Positions 16,641 to 25,464 of a DNA stretch of 64,000 bases are shown piece after piece. The DNA lies in contig NZ_CP044285.1 in the NCBI RefSeq assembly GCF_008728635.1, positions 2,108,001 to 2,172,000 on the forward strand, given 5' to 3'. A program made the translations under genes and the position numbers. Each line of letters starts with the position of its first letter. The first letter of the stretch is position 1. Origin of the DNA: Hymenobacter baengnokdamensis (GTDB lineage: Bacteria > Bacteroidota > Bacteroidia > Cytophagales > Hymenobacteraceae). The notes beneath the pieces were generated by a model. That model made no database searches. It was given only the letters and a program-made list of their open reading frames with translations, and was not told the origin of the DNA.

Positions 16641-19637
16641 CTACTGCCCACCTGCGGTGCTACCCACATGCTCGGCCTGGTTCTGGGCCATTGCCTTGTA
16701 GATAACTTCCTGAATGCGAGTACGAATATTATACGTACGCAGCTTAATATTACCTGCGTCGGGATATACGCGGTTGGAGAGGAAGACGTAGAGAATCTGA
16801 TTATCCGGGTCGAGCCACACGCAGGTGCCCGTGAAGCCGGTGTGGCCAAACGTGCTGGCCGGTGCCAGCCGGCTGGTCGGGCCCTCGGGCTTACTGGGGT
16901 CGCCGCGGTCCCAGCCGAGCCCGCGCTTGTTGCCCGCCACCTGCGGGCGCGAAAACTCGCTCACCACCGCGTTCTGGAAGTACTTATTGCCCCCGTAGCT
17001 GCCATTTTGCAGGTCCATCTGCATGAGCACGGCCAGGTCGTTGGCGGTGGCAAACAGGCCGGCGTGGCCACCCACGCCACCTACCAGCGCGGCAGTCTGG
17101 TCGTGCACGGTACCTTGCAGCTGCTTGTGGCGGTAGTACGTGTCGTTCTCCGTGGGCGCGATGCAGCTCTTGGGAAAGCGCGTGAGCGGATTATACGTCA
17201 TGCTGCCCAGGCCCAGCGGCTTATAAAACTCCTTGGGCAAAAACTCGGCCAACGGCTCACCTAATATCTTTTCGCACAGCCGCTTCATAATGATGAAGCT
17301 GAGGTCGGAGTACTCCACCGGGTACTTGCCTTTTACCTTGGGCAGCAGCGGCGAGCGCAGCATCCAGGTCCATACCGAGTCGTCGGCGGTTTTAATGGAG
17401 TATTCGCCGGGCGCCACCTCGTTGGGGAAATCGTCGGTGCGCAGGGGCGCGTAGTAGCTTGGCTTGAGGGTGCCATCGTGCACGGTGCGCTCCCAGGTCG
17501 GGATACCGGGCTTGAGGCCGGCCTGGTGCAGCAGTACCTCGCGCACGGTCATTTCGCGCTTATTGGTGCGCTGCATCTCGGGCAGGTAGGTAGCTACCCG
17601 CTCGTCGAGGTTGAGGCGGCCCTGGTCTTTGAGGTACATTACGGCCTGCAGGGTGCCGGCCACTTTCGTTACCGAGGCCAGGTCGTAGAGCGTGCTGTTG
17701 GTTACGGGTTGGCTTTGGTCGTAGGTGCCGTAGCCGTAGCTCTGGTCAAATACCACGGTGCCGTTTTTGGCGATGAGCACCTGGCAGCCGGGCGTAGCAG
17801 CAGTCACAATGCTTTCGAGGGCAATGTGGTCAATCTGCGCCATGATTTTAGAGTCGAGGCCCTCGCGCTCGGGCGCGCCGTAGCGCAGGCGGTGCAGCTC
17901 GGGCGTAGCCAGGCCGGTCCCGATTTTCAGCGTTTCTGACACCGTAACGGGCAGCTTGCCCCGCGCCGGCAGCGCCCCAAACAAAATCTGTGGCACTACA
18001 ATCTGAGCAGCGTAGTGGTCTTCGTAGCCACAAACGAGCGTGCGGGCGCTCTCCAGGTATTTGAGGCCGTAGGCATTGCCCATGGCCACTACCACCGTTT
18101 TGCGGCGCTTGTCGGCCTGCAGGTTTTTCAAAAATTTCAGTGCTCCCTCGCCCAGGCCATAGCTATGGCTGGGCGTGTTATTCATCTGATGCAGGCTCAC
18201 TACCACCACGTTGGCGTCGCCGAGCCGGGCCTCAATACGATTGAATGTCGAATCGGGCGCGTAGCGGTCGGGTACGGCGTATATAGGGCCTGGTTGATAT
18301 TTGTTGAAGATGGTGGCGTAGGGCCCTTCCGGCTGCGTACCGATGGTAATAGCCGCAATCCGCAGGGTATCGAGCCGCTGGAAGGGGAGGAGCTTGTCGT
18401 CGTTTTTCACCACCGTCACGGCGTGCTCGAAAATCGTCTGCGACAGCACCCGCGTCTCCGGCAGGTTCAGGCTGTCGCGCAGGGTCAGGGCGTTGGCTGG
18501 CTTGTAGTGATTAAGCCCCGCCCAGTATTTGGCGCGCAGAATCTTTTTCACCCGCAGGTCGAGGTCGGCCTGCTGCAGCTTGCCCGCCGCCACGGCCTCT
18601 TTAATGCGAACAAGCGCGGCGGGTACGTCTTCCGAAAACAGCAGCACGTCGTTGCCGGCGGCCAGGGCCAGGGCGTCCAGCTCCCCGTCTTTGTAGAGCC
18701 TGCTCACGCTGCGCATATTCAGCGCATCGGTGAAAATGAGGCCTTTAAAGCCCATCTTCTCTTGTAGCAGGCCCGTCACCAGCGCCTTGGAAAGCGTAGT
18801 GGTTTTGGCGTTGGTAGTGTCGAAGAGCGGCATGTAGAGGTGCGCCACCATCACGCCCAGCACGCCCGCCTCAAACGACTTCTGAAAGGGCACTAAATCA
18901 ACTTTCTCCAGCCGGGCCAGGTCGATATTGATTACCGGCAGGGCTACGTGCGAGTCGGTATCGGTATCGCCGTGGCCGGGAAAGTGCTTGGCCACGGCAA
19001 TCACCCGCTGGTCTTGCAAGCCCTTGACGTACTGCACGCCCAGCGCCGCCACGCGGTCCTGGTTTTCGCCAAACGAGCGGTTACCGATGACCGGGTTTCC
19101 GGGGTTGGAGTTTACGTCGACCACCGGCGCGAAGTTGATATGCACGCCCAGCGCCCGCAGCTTGCGGGCCAGGTTGCGGCCCATCTGGTACACCAGCTTA
19201 TCGTCGTCCATCGCGCCCAGCGTCATCTGCTTGGCAAAGTGCGTGGTAGAGTCGAGGCGCATGTCGAGGCCCCACTCGGCGTCGGTGGCAATGAGCAGCG
19301 GCACTTTAGCGGCTGCCTGCAGGCGATTGGTCATAATGACCTGGCGCTTGGGGCCCCCCTGCAAAAACATCACCCCGCCAATGCCCTGGTTGCGCACGAG
19401 CCGCTCGATGCGGTCGGCGTGGGCTTTTTCGCGGTTAGAATACGCGGCCACCATGAAAAACTGGCCCAGGCGCTGGTCGGGCGTGAGCGCGTTAAACACG
19501 CTGTCCACCCATTGCTGCTCGGCCGGGCTGTTGGGCAGCGGGTCGGGCAGCGCTTTTCGGGGCTCCGAAAAACCCAGCAGCAACCCGGTGATACCCAGCA
19601 GCAATCCCAGAAACAGAAACCGGAAATCGACGCGCAT
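16641..19637 (-). CDS. NagZ-like GH3 beta-N-acetylhexosaminidase fused to a class C-type serine hydrolase
   Basis: A 998-residue two-domain enzyme with an N-terminal signal or anchor helix (RFLFLGLLLGITGLLLGF). The GH3 part has the NagZ catalytic loop KHFPGHGDTDTDSH near residue 217 and the nucleophile region IFTDALNM near 303. The C-terminal part is a beta-lactamase/transpeptidase-like domain with SVTK (Ser-x-x-Lys) near 652, YSD near 776 in place of YxN, and HTG near 927. Known NagZ enzymes remove GlcNAc from muropeptides; the fusion suggests peptidoglycan turnover with peptide cleavage in the periplasm. Such fusions are usual in Bacteroidota. Confidence 0.92.
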   Translation of the reverse strand: MRVDFRFLFLGLLLGITGLLLGFSEPRKALPDPLPNSPAEQQWVDSVFNALTPDQRLGQFFMVAAYSNREKAHADRIERLVRNQGIGGVMFLQGGPKRQVIMTNRLQAAAKVPLLIATDAEWGLDMRLDSTTHFAKQMTLGAMDDDKLVYQMGRNLARKLRALGVHINFAPVVDVNSNPGNPVIGNRSFGENQDRVAALGVQYVKGLQDQRVIAVAKHFPGHGDTDTDSHVALPVINIDLARLEKVDLVPFQKSFEAGVLGVMVAHLYMPLFDTTNAKTTTLSKALVTGLLQEKMGFKGLIFTDALNMRSVSRLYKDGELDALALAAGNDVLLFSEDVPAALVRIKEAVAAGKLQQADLDLRVKKILRAKYWAGLNHYKPANALTLRDSLNLPETRVLSQTIFEHAVTVVKNDDKLLPFQRLDTLRIAAITIGTQPEGPYATIFNKYQPGPIYAVPDRYAPDSTFNRIEARLGDANVVVVSLHQMNNTPSHSYGLGEGALKFLKNLQADKRRKTVVVAMGNAYGLKYLESARTLVCGYEDHYAAQIVVPQILFGALPARGKLPVTVSETLKIGTGLATPELHRLRYGAPEREGLDSKIMAQIDHIALESIVTAATPGCQVLIAKNGTVVFDQSYGYGTYDQSQPVTNSTLYDLASVTKVAGTLQAVMYLKDQGRLNLDERVATYLPEMQRTNKREMTVREVLLHQAGLKPGIPTWERTVHDGTLKPSYYAPLRTDDFPNEVAPGEYSIKTADDSVWTWMLRSPLLPKVKGKYPVEYSDLSFIIMKRLCEKILGEPLAEFLPKEFYKPLGLGSMTYNPLTRFPKSCIAPTENDTYYRHKQLQGTVHDQTAALVGGVGGHAGLFATANDLAVLMQMDLQNGSYGGNKYFQNAVVSEFSRPQVAGNKRGLGWDRGDPSKPEGPTSRLAPASTFGHTGFTGTCVWLDPDNQILYVFLSNRVYPDAGNIKLRTYNIRTRIQEVIYKAMAQNQAEHVGSTAGGQ

Positions 19638-19906
19638 CAGCCCAGGATGGGAAATTTTAAAGGTGGAAAGGGTAGCCCTACCGGCCTACTTTTGTCGGTG
19701 AACTCACCCGGAACCCCCGGCCAGCCTTGGCGGTTCCTTAGAAAAGGAACTCCTTGCTGACTGTAGAGGAGCTGGACGGCTTGCCCAAATTGGCCGCAAA
19801 GGTAGGCATAAGCCCAGTAGCGCCAGATGAAATCCGTCTGTTCGGCTGCTCGGTTGCCTGTCGCCGAAGTTAAAACTGGCGGATTATCCGGTTCGCCAAC
19901 CCTCTT

Positions 19907-21880
19907 ATGCCCGATATCATTCAACTTCTGCCCGAGTACCTCGCCAACCAGATTGCCGCTGGCGAGGTAGTGCAGCGCCCCGCCTCGGTGGTGAAGGAAC
20001 TGCTCGAAAACGCCGTAGACGCGGGTGCTACGTCGGTGCAGCTGATTGTGAAGGAGGCCGGTAAGCAGCTCGTGCAGGTGGTAGACAACGGCTCGGGCAT
20101 GTCGGCTACCGACGCCCGCATGAGCCTGGAGCGCCACGCCACCAGTAAAATTCGCTCGACTGAAGATTTATTTCGGATTCGCACGCTGGGCTTTCGGGGT
20201 GAGGCGCTGGCCAGCATCGCGGCCGTGGCGCAGGTCGAAATCCGCACCCGGCAGCGCGGCCAGGAAACCGGCACGCTGCTGCTGGTAGAAGGCTCACAGG
20301 TGACGAGCCAGACGCCGACAGCCTGCCCCGACGGCACGAGCATCGCAGTTAAGAATCTTTTTTTTAACGTGCCGGCCCGCCGCAATTTCCTGAAAAGCAA
20401 TGCCGTCGAGATGCGGCACATCCTGGATGAGTTTCAGCACCTGGCGCTGGCTAATCCTCACATAGCATTTTCGCTATATCAAAACGACCTGGAGGTATTC
20501 AACCTGCCCGCCGCTAAGCTGAGCCAGCGCATTGTGGCGCTGCTGGGCAATACCTATAAAGAGCAGCTGGCCGGCTGCGAAGAGGTGACGCCTTTCATAA
20601 CAGTAAAGGGTTATATAGGAAAACCGGAATCGTCTAAAAAAAGCCGGGGCGACCAGTTCTTCTTCGTCAACAACCGCTTTATTCGCTCGGCTTACCTCAA
20701 CCACGCGGTGCTGTCGGCTTACGAGGGCCTGCTGGCCCGCGATACGCACCCGTTTTACGTGCTGTTTCTGGAGCTCGACCCCAAGGCCATCGACATCAAC
20801 GTGCACCCGACCAAGACGGAGATAAAGTTTGAGGACGAAAAAACGGTGTATGCCGTGGTGCGCGCCGCCGTGCGGCAGGCCCTGGGGCTGCACAGCCTCA
20901 CGCCCTCGCTCGACTTTGAGGGCGACGTGAACTTTGCGCCTATTCGCCCGCTGCGCACCTCGGCCGGCGGCAATTCGTTTGGGAGTGGAGGGGCCGCCCT
21001 GCCCGCGCCCGCGCGCAGCGTCGAGTTCAACCCCGATGCGCTGGCGGCTTCCGTAGCGGCCGCCGCGCGGGGCCCTAAGCGCAGCCCCGAAGAGCGCCCG
21101 CTGCCCCCGCGGCCCACCGAGCAGGCCCGGCGCGAGCTGGAGGCATTTTATCGCGAGCTGGGCCAGCCCGTGCGCCCACCCGAAGCCGAGCTGCCGACCG
21201 AGCCGGCAGTTACCCCGCTGCCCGAGCTGCCTTTTACGCATCCGGTCCCGGCCGAAAACCCGCGCCCGCAGCCGGTGGCCCCCCCCGGCCCTGGCAGCGG
21301 CCACAACCCGCGCGCCACGCAGGTGCTGGCCCGCTACGTGCTGCTGGCCGTGAAGTCGGGGCTGATGCTCATCGACCAGGAGGCCGCCCGTGAGCGCATT
21401 CTCTACGAGCAGTACGCGGCCGGGCAGCAACAGGGCGGCGGGTACTCGCAAACGCTGCTGTTTCCGCGCCCGCTCACGTTCTCGCCCGCCGACTACGCCG
21501 TGCTCAGCGAGCTGACGCCCTCGCTGCACCTGCTGGGCTTTCGCTTTGCCGAGTTTGGGCCGCTTACCATCGCCGTGGAGGCGGTGCCCGCCGACCTGCC
21601 TGCGCAGGGCGAAAAGGAGCTGCTCGAAGGCCTTATCGAGCAGTTTCGCAGCGGAGCGGCCCCGCTGCGCCTCGACCGGCGCGAGGCCCTGGCCCGGGCC
21701 CTGGCCCGCCGCGTGGCCCAGGCCAGCAGCCAGCCCCGCCTGCCCGACGTGGAGCTGAATGCCCTAGTTGATAAGCTTTTTGCCTGCCAGGTGCCCAACT
21801 ATACCCCCGATGGACGCCCCACTGTGGTGCTGCTCGACGGCGAGCAGCTGGCTGGCTTTTTCCGCAAAGCAGGCGCGTAA
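19907..21880 (+). CDS. mutL: DNA mismatch repair protein MutL
   Basis: A 657-residue MutL. GHKL ATPase motifs are clear: ELLENAVDAGAT near residue 36, VDNGSGM near 64 and GFRGEALASIAAV near 97. A Pro/Ala-rich linker (about 355-465) joins the C-terminal dimerisation domain. The endonuclease motif DQHA(x)2E(x)4E is present only as DQEAARERILYE, and the C-terminal CPHGRP motif reads YTPDGRP, so nuclease activity is doubtful. It links MutS recognition to downstream repair. The ATG at 19907 gives the usual MPDIIQLLP N-terminus. Confidence 0.96.
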   Translation: MPDIIQLLPEYLANQIAAGEVVQRPASVVKELLENAVDAGATSVQLIVKEAGKQLVQVVDNGSGMSATDARMSLERHATSKIRSTEDLFRIRTLGFRGEALASIAAVAQVEIRTRQRGQETGTLLLVEGSQVTSQTPTACPDGTSIAVKNLFFNVPARRNFLKSNAVEMRHILDEFQHLALANPHIAFSLYQNDLEVFNLPAAKLSQRIVALLGNTYKEQLAGCEEVTPFITVKGYIGKPESSKKSRGDQFFFVNNRFIRSAYLNHAVLSAYEGLLARDTHPFYVLFLELDPKAIDINVHPTKTEIKFEDEKTVYAVVRAAVRQALGLHSLTPSLDFEGDVNFAPIRPLRTSAGGNSFGSGGAALPAPARSVEFNPDALAASVAAAARGPKRSPEERPLPPRPTEQARRELEAFYRELGQPVRPPEAELPTEPAVTPLPELPFTHPVPAENPRPQPVAPPGPGSGHNPRATQVLARYVLLAVKSGLMLIDQEAARERILYEQYAAGQQQGGGYSQTLLFPRPLTFSPADYAVLSELTPSLHLLGFRFAEFGPLTIAVEAVPADLPAQGEKELLEGLIEQFRSGAAPLRLDRREALARALARRVAQASSQPRLPDVELNALVDKLFACQVPNYTPDGRPTVVLLDGEQLAGFFRKAGA

Positions 21881-21928
21881 GCAGCGCCGTGCGAACTTTG
21901 CGGCTTCCGGTCGCCCTGCACTCACTCT

Positions 21929-22735
21929 ATGTTCAATCTCACGCCTACCGTCCGCAACCTGTTGCTGGCTAACCTTGTGATTTACCTGCTTCAGGTAAAT
22001 CTGCGGCTCAATCCGTCGATTACCGAGCTGGGAAGCCTGTATCCGCTGGGGTCGCCGTATTTTCATTTCTGGCAGTTCTTTAGCTACATGTTTCTGCACG
22101 ACCCACTGAGCTGGGGGCATATCATTACGAACATGTTTGGCCTTATCTCCTTCGGGCCCATGCTGGAGCAGCGCTGGGGCGGGCAGCGTTTCCTGGCTTT
22201 CTGGCTGATGTGCGGGGTCGGCGCTGGTGTTCTCTACGAAGGTGTGCGAACCTACGAGCTGCACAAGCTGGAAGTGGCATACACCGATTTTGTGCGCAGC
22301 CCCACTGCCGGCGACTACGACCAGTTTATGGAGCAAAGCGGCTTCAGGCAGGAAGAGGATGCCACGGCTGCGGCGGCATTTGAGCGCAACCCCAACGACC
22401 AAGAGCTGCGGCAGGCTATCGTGCAGCACGTACGGGAAGTGTATGAGGCAGTGCACAATTCGCCCCGCAACGGGATGCTGGGGGCTTCGGGGGCATTGTT
22501 CGGCGTGCTGTTTGCCTTTGCCTATCTGTTTCCGAACACCGAGCTGATGCTGCTGTTTTTCCCGTTTCCTATCAAAGCCAAGTACTTCGTGTTCTTCTAC
22601 GGCTTGTACGAGCTGTACAGCGGCGTGCACCAGGCAAGTGGCGACAACGTGGCGCATTTTGCCCACATCGGCGGGCTGCTGATTGGGTTTATTATTCTTA
22701 AATTCTGGGAAAGCGGCCGGAGCCGCTTCTACTAA
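21929..22735 (+). CDS. Rhomboid family intramembrane serine protease (long-loop)
   Basis: A 268-residue rhomboid. The catalytic serine is in GASGALFG and the His in HFAHIGGLLIGF. An insertion of about 80 mostly charged residues (from VRTYELHKLEVAYTDF to HNSPRNGML) precedes the serine helix, longer than in typical bacterial rhomboids. It cleaves transmembrane segments of membrane proteins. It lies 12 nt upstream of a second rhomboid gene and 48 nt after mutL, so all three may be co-transcribed. Confidence 0.9.
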   Translation: MFNLTPTVRNLLLANLVIYLLQVNLRLNPSITELGSLYPLGSPYFHFWQFFSYMFLHDPLSWGHIITNMFGLISFGPMLEQRWGGQRFLAFWLMCGVGAGVLYEGVRTYELHKLEVAYTDFVRSPTAGDYDQFMEQSGFRQEEDATAAAAFERNPNDQELRQAIVQHVREVYEAVHNSPRNGMLGASGALFGVLFAFAYLFPNTELMLLFFPFPIKAKYFVFFYGLYELYSGVHQASGDNVAHFAHIGGLLIGFIILKFWESGRSRFY

Positions 22736-22747
22736 ATCTGTGCTTCT

Positions 22748-23647
22748 ATGAATTTGACCCAGGATATCCGCGATGCTTTTTCGCGCCGTGATAACGCGCT
22801 AAACCAGCTCATTATCATCAATGGGCTGCTATTCGCCGTCATGATTATCATCCGGGCCGTCTTGCACATATCGCAGGCCGACGGCACGTACGAGCTCCTC
22901 AGAAGGCAGCTGGAGCTGTCTTCCAGCATTCCGGTTTTGCTCCGCCACCCCTGGACGCTGCTGACCTATGCATTTATGCACCAGGACTTCTTTCACATTC
23001 TGTTTAATATGCTGAACCTCTATTGGTTTGGCCAGATTATTCGGGAGTATCTGGGCGACCGTCGCCTGGTAAGCCTTTACATACTGGGGGCGTTGGCCGG
23101 AGCCATCTTTTTTCTGCTGGCCTTTAATTTTCTGCCCGTTTTTCAGCCGGCGCTCGGGCTGCCCGTCATCGGGGCCTCGGCCTCGGTTACGGCCATTATT
23201 GTGGCGGCGGCTACGCTGCTGCCCGATTACACGTTCATGCTTTTTATACTGGGTGCGGTCAAAATCAAGTGGATAGCGGTAGCCGTTATTCTGATTTCGC
23301 TGGCCGGCATCAACGGTGGCAATCCCGGCGGCGAAATCACGCACCTGGGCGGGGCGCTGCTGGGCTTCCTGTTTGTAAAGCAGCTGAAGGCCGGACGCGA
23401 TATGGGCCGGCCGGTAGTGGCTACCGGCGAGTGGTTAAGTCGGTTATTTCAAACCCGCCCCGCCATGAAAGTGACACACCGCAGCCCGGCCACCGTGGGC
23501 CGCCCGGCCGCGGCTGCCAAGGCCGGCGGCCCCGGTGCTACTCCGCCCGAGGAAGTCGACCTTATTCTGGATAAGATATCGCGCTCGGGCTATGAAAGCC
23601 TGTCGAAAGAGGAAAAGCAGAAGCTGTTCCGGGCCAGTCAGCAGTAA
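22748..23647 (+). CDS. Rhomboid family protease with C-terminal cytoplasmic tail
   Basis: A 299-residue rhomboid. Key parts are HQDFFHILFNMLNLYWFG, the catalytic serine in GASASVTAI, and THLGGALLGFLFVKQ with the His. After six helices a cytoplasmic tail of about 85 residues ends in a short helical domain (EVDLILDKISRSGYESL then SKEEKQKLF) that is shared by many Bacteroidota rhomboids. The tandem arrangement with a different rhomboid suggests division of labour over substrates. A strong terminator follows. Confidence 0.9.
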   Translation: MNLTQDIRDAFSRRDNALNQLIIINGLLFAVMIIIRAVLHISQADGTYELLRRQLELSSSIPVLLRHPWTLLTYAFMHQDFFHILFNMLNLYWFGQIIREYLGDRRLVSLYILGALAGAIFFLLAFNFLPVFQPALGLPVIGASASVTAIIVAAATLLPDYTFMLFILGAVKIKWIAVAVILISLAGINGGNPGGEITHLGGALLGFLFVKQLKAGRDMGRPVVATGEWLSRLFQTRPAMKVTHRSPATVGRPAAAAKAGGPGATPPEEVDLILDKISRSGYESLSKEEKQKLFRASQQ

Positions 23648-23677
23648 GCCAATAAGCAGCGCTAGCTATAGTTAAAG

Positions 23678-23706
23678 AAAAAGGCCGTCGAACCGACGGC
23701 CTTTTT
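23678..23706 (+). terminator. Rho-independent terminator after the rhomboid pair
   Basis: A perfect 13-bp stem (AAAAAGGCCGTCG and its complement) with a 3-nt loop, A-rich on the left and T-rich on the right, so it may also end the convergent gene at 23730. Confidence 0.9.
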
Positions 23707-23729
23707 GCTGGAACACGTGGAAAAATCAG

Positions 23730-24107
23730 CTAGTAGGCCGCCGGGCCGGCAGTAGTCTCCGCCGGCGCCGGTGGGCGGCCCCACGAGCCTGCGCAGCGGC
23801 TGCGCATCTGCTGGCGGAACTTTTCGCGCTCTTCGGGCGAAAAAGCTTCCATGCGCTGCACCATCTGGCGCTTCCAGGCGCGGCCGCGCGCCCAGCCACC
23901 CCGGCCCCCGCGCCCAAAGCCGCCAAACAGGATACGGCTAAGTACCAGTAAGCCCAGTGTCTGCCAGAAACTGAGCAGCGGCAGGTGGAAAATCATCGGC
24001 ACGAGCCAGTTCCACAGGCTCATGGTAACGTACACGGCCACAGCCATAAAAAGGGCCGCCGCAAAAACGAATTTAACGGCTTTTTGCAGCCAGAAGGAGC
24101 GGTTCAT
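23730..24107 (-). CDS. Small membrane protein downstream of an ECF sigma factor
   Basis: A 125-residue protein with two transmembrane helices (about residues 9-30 and 41-62), a Gly/Arg-rich linker (FGRGGRGGWARGRAWKRQ), and a short helical tail FSPEEREKFRQQMRSRC. The tail resembles metal-sensor-like or anti-sigma-associated small proteins, but no family is recognised with certainty. Its place right after the sigma factor gene on the same strand suggests it belongs to the same regulatory unit. Confidence 0.68.
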   Translation of the reverse strand: MNRSFWLQKAVKFVFAAALFMAVAVYVTMSLWNWLVPMIFHLPLLSFWQTLGLLVLSRILFGGFGRGGRGGWARGRAWKRQMVQRMEAFSPEEREKFRQQMRSRCAGSWGRPPAPAETTAGPAAY

Positions 24108-24126
24108 AGTAATAGATAAATTTTTT

Positions 24127-24194
24127 AATGGTTAATGGTTAATTGTCAGTAGTCAATGAAATGGGCTTTTTCAAAAAAATAACCATTAACCATT
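24127..24194. repeat. Spaced 15-bp inverted repeat, AT-rich
   Basis: AATGGTTAATGGTTA (24127-24141) and its exact complement (24180-24194) are separated by 38 bases. It lies between the sigma factor gene and the small membrane protein gene and contains a direct TAATGG doubling in each arm. It may attenuate read-through to the downstream gene or be an interspersed repeat. Confidence 0.75.
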
Positions 24195-24207
24195 GACCAA
24201 TAATAAA

Positions 24208-24786
24208 TTACCCATTATCAAACAGCTCGTCGTAGAGCTTTTGCAGGCGCTTGCGCAGGTGCTTCACGGCGTAGTGCTTGCGCGAGATGAGGGTTTTGAG
24301 CGGCACGCCGGTTTCGGCCACCATCTCATTAAACGACTTGTCTTCCAGCTCGTGCCACACGAACACCTGGCGCTGCTCGGCGGGCAGCTCGGCCAGGGCG
24401 TCGGTGAGGGCGTCCATGATGGTTTCGCGCAGCAGCCGGTTTTCGGGCGAGTCGTCGGGCGCGGGCAGCACGTCTTGCAGCAGGCGGGCCGGCTCGTCGC
24501 CATCGGCCACGCCCAGCGGCGCGTCCAGCGATACCGTGCGCTGGGCCGGCACACGGCGGTAGCGGTCAATAATGCGGTTGCGGGCCACCCGGAAAAGCCA
24601 GGCCGCCGCCTGCTCCACGGGCTTGAGCAGCCGGTAGCTTTCCACCAGCTCGGCAAACACATCCTGCAGAATGTCTTCGGCCTCGGCCGGGTCGGGCACG
24701 CGCCGCTCGATAAACCGCAGCAAACGGCCGCGCTGCTCGCGCACCGCCGTCTGTATCTGCTGGTCCTGGCCGGCGGCGGTGGTCAT
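24208..24786 (-). CDS. ECF-type RNA polymerase sigma factor
   Basis: About 192 residues from the ATG at 24786 (MTTAAGQDQQIQTAVREQRG). Region 2 is seen in AEDILQDVFAELVESYRLL and WLFRVARNRIIDRYRR; region 4 in LPAEQRQVFVWHELEDKSFN followed by a helix-turn-helix ending ISRKHYAVKHLRKRL. An acidic linker of about 40 residues separates them. An alternative ATG at 24819 would add 11 residues. It directs transcription of an unknown regulon; the gene downstream encodes a small membrane protein instead of a standard FecR-type anti-sigma factor. Confidence 0.88.
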   Translation of the reverse strand: MTTAAGQDQQIQTAVREQRGRLLRFIERRVPDPAEAEDILQDVFAELVESYRLLKPVEQAAAWLFRVARNRIIDRYRRVPAQRTVSLDAPLGVADGDEPARLLQDVLPAPDDSPENRLLRETIMDALTDALAELPAEQRQVFVWHELEDKSFNEMVAETGVPLKTLISRKHYAVKHLRKRLQKLYDELFDNG

Positions 24787-24858
24787 AAGCGCGGAAAGGG
24801 GGAGGGCAAGTGCTTCCATTGTGGCTAAGCAGACGTGGCACACTCGCCAATATTTTAA

Positions 24859-25010
24859 CCGCAGATTTAACGGATTCAACGGATTTCGCGGATACGTCGC
24901 GCCGCCCCTCTGCTATAGAAATTGTCCGGCAAATATGTGCTTGCCCCTGGTATAGTCAGCCTACGCAGTGGGCGTATCTGCGAAATCCGTTGAATCCGTT
25001 AAATCTGCGG
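24859..25010. repeat. Inverted-repeat element with 38-bp arms
   Basis: Arms 24859-24896 and 24973-25010 are complementary at 37 of 38 positions and contain CAGATTTAACGGATTCAACG, a sequence type met as interspersed repeats in many bacterial genomes. A 76-bp unrelated centre separates them. It lies between the divergent sigma factor gene and nuoK. Confidence 0.85.
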
Positions 25011-25020
25011 TGTAACTTTG
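24989..25020 (+). promoter_or_regulatory. Candidate nuoKL promoter at the repeat edge
   Basis: GTTG at 24989-24992 inside the right repeat arm, a spacer of 20 bases, and TAACTTTG at 25013-25020 just outside it fit the Bacteroidota promoter form. The nuoK ATG is 45 bases further on. Confidence 0.55.
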
Positions 25021-25064
25021 CCCGCTAAGCCGGCCCCGGCCGGCTATTCCGCAGCATACTTGCC

Positions 25065-25403
25065 ATGACCAACGCTTCCATCGTTCCCGCCGTCATTCAC
25101 GAAGTACCCTTGCAGTACTACGTGTTTTTCGCCACCGCACTCTTCTGCATCGGCGTTACGGGGGTACTCATCCGGCGCAACGCCATCATCATCTTCATGT
25201 GCATCGAGCTGATGCTCAACGCCGTGAATATCCTGCTGACGGCCTTTGCCGCCTACCGGGCCGACCCCAACGGCCAGATATTCGTGTTCTTTATCATGGC
25301 CGTGGCGGCTGCCGAAGTTGCCGTTGGGTTGGGCATTATCGTCATGATTTACCGCAATTTCCAGAATACCGACGTCAACCTGCTCAACCGGCTTAAAGGA
25401 TAA
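25065..25403 (+). CDS. nuoK: NADH-quinone oxidoreductase subunit K
   Basis: A 112-residue three-helix protein, the normal NuoK (MrpC-like) length. The conserved membrane glutamates are in IFMCIELMLNAVN and VAAAEVAVGLG. It is part of the proton-pumping arm of respiratory complex I. It stands upstream of nuoL with 61 bases between them, and no other nuo gene is adjacent, so the complex I genes are split in this genome. Confidence 0.95.
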   Translation: MTNASIVPAVIHEVPLQYYVFFATALFCIGVTGVLIRRNAIIIFMCIELMLNAVNILLTAFAAYRADPNGQIFVFFIMAVAAAEVAVGLGIIVMIYRNFQNTDVNLLNRLKG

Positions 25404-25464
25404 AAACTGCCTGTCATTGCTGCGCAAGCTCCCAATGACAAGCGTCTAGTTTAGTTAGTTTACT

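Noticed and set aside
24859..25010. Inverted repeat considered as an insertion sequence
   Set aside because: The 76-bp centre has no coding capacity and no transposase, so it is listed only as a repeat.
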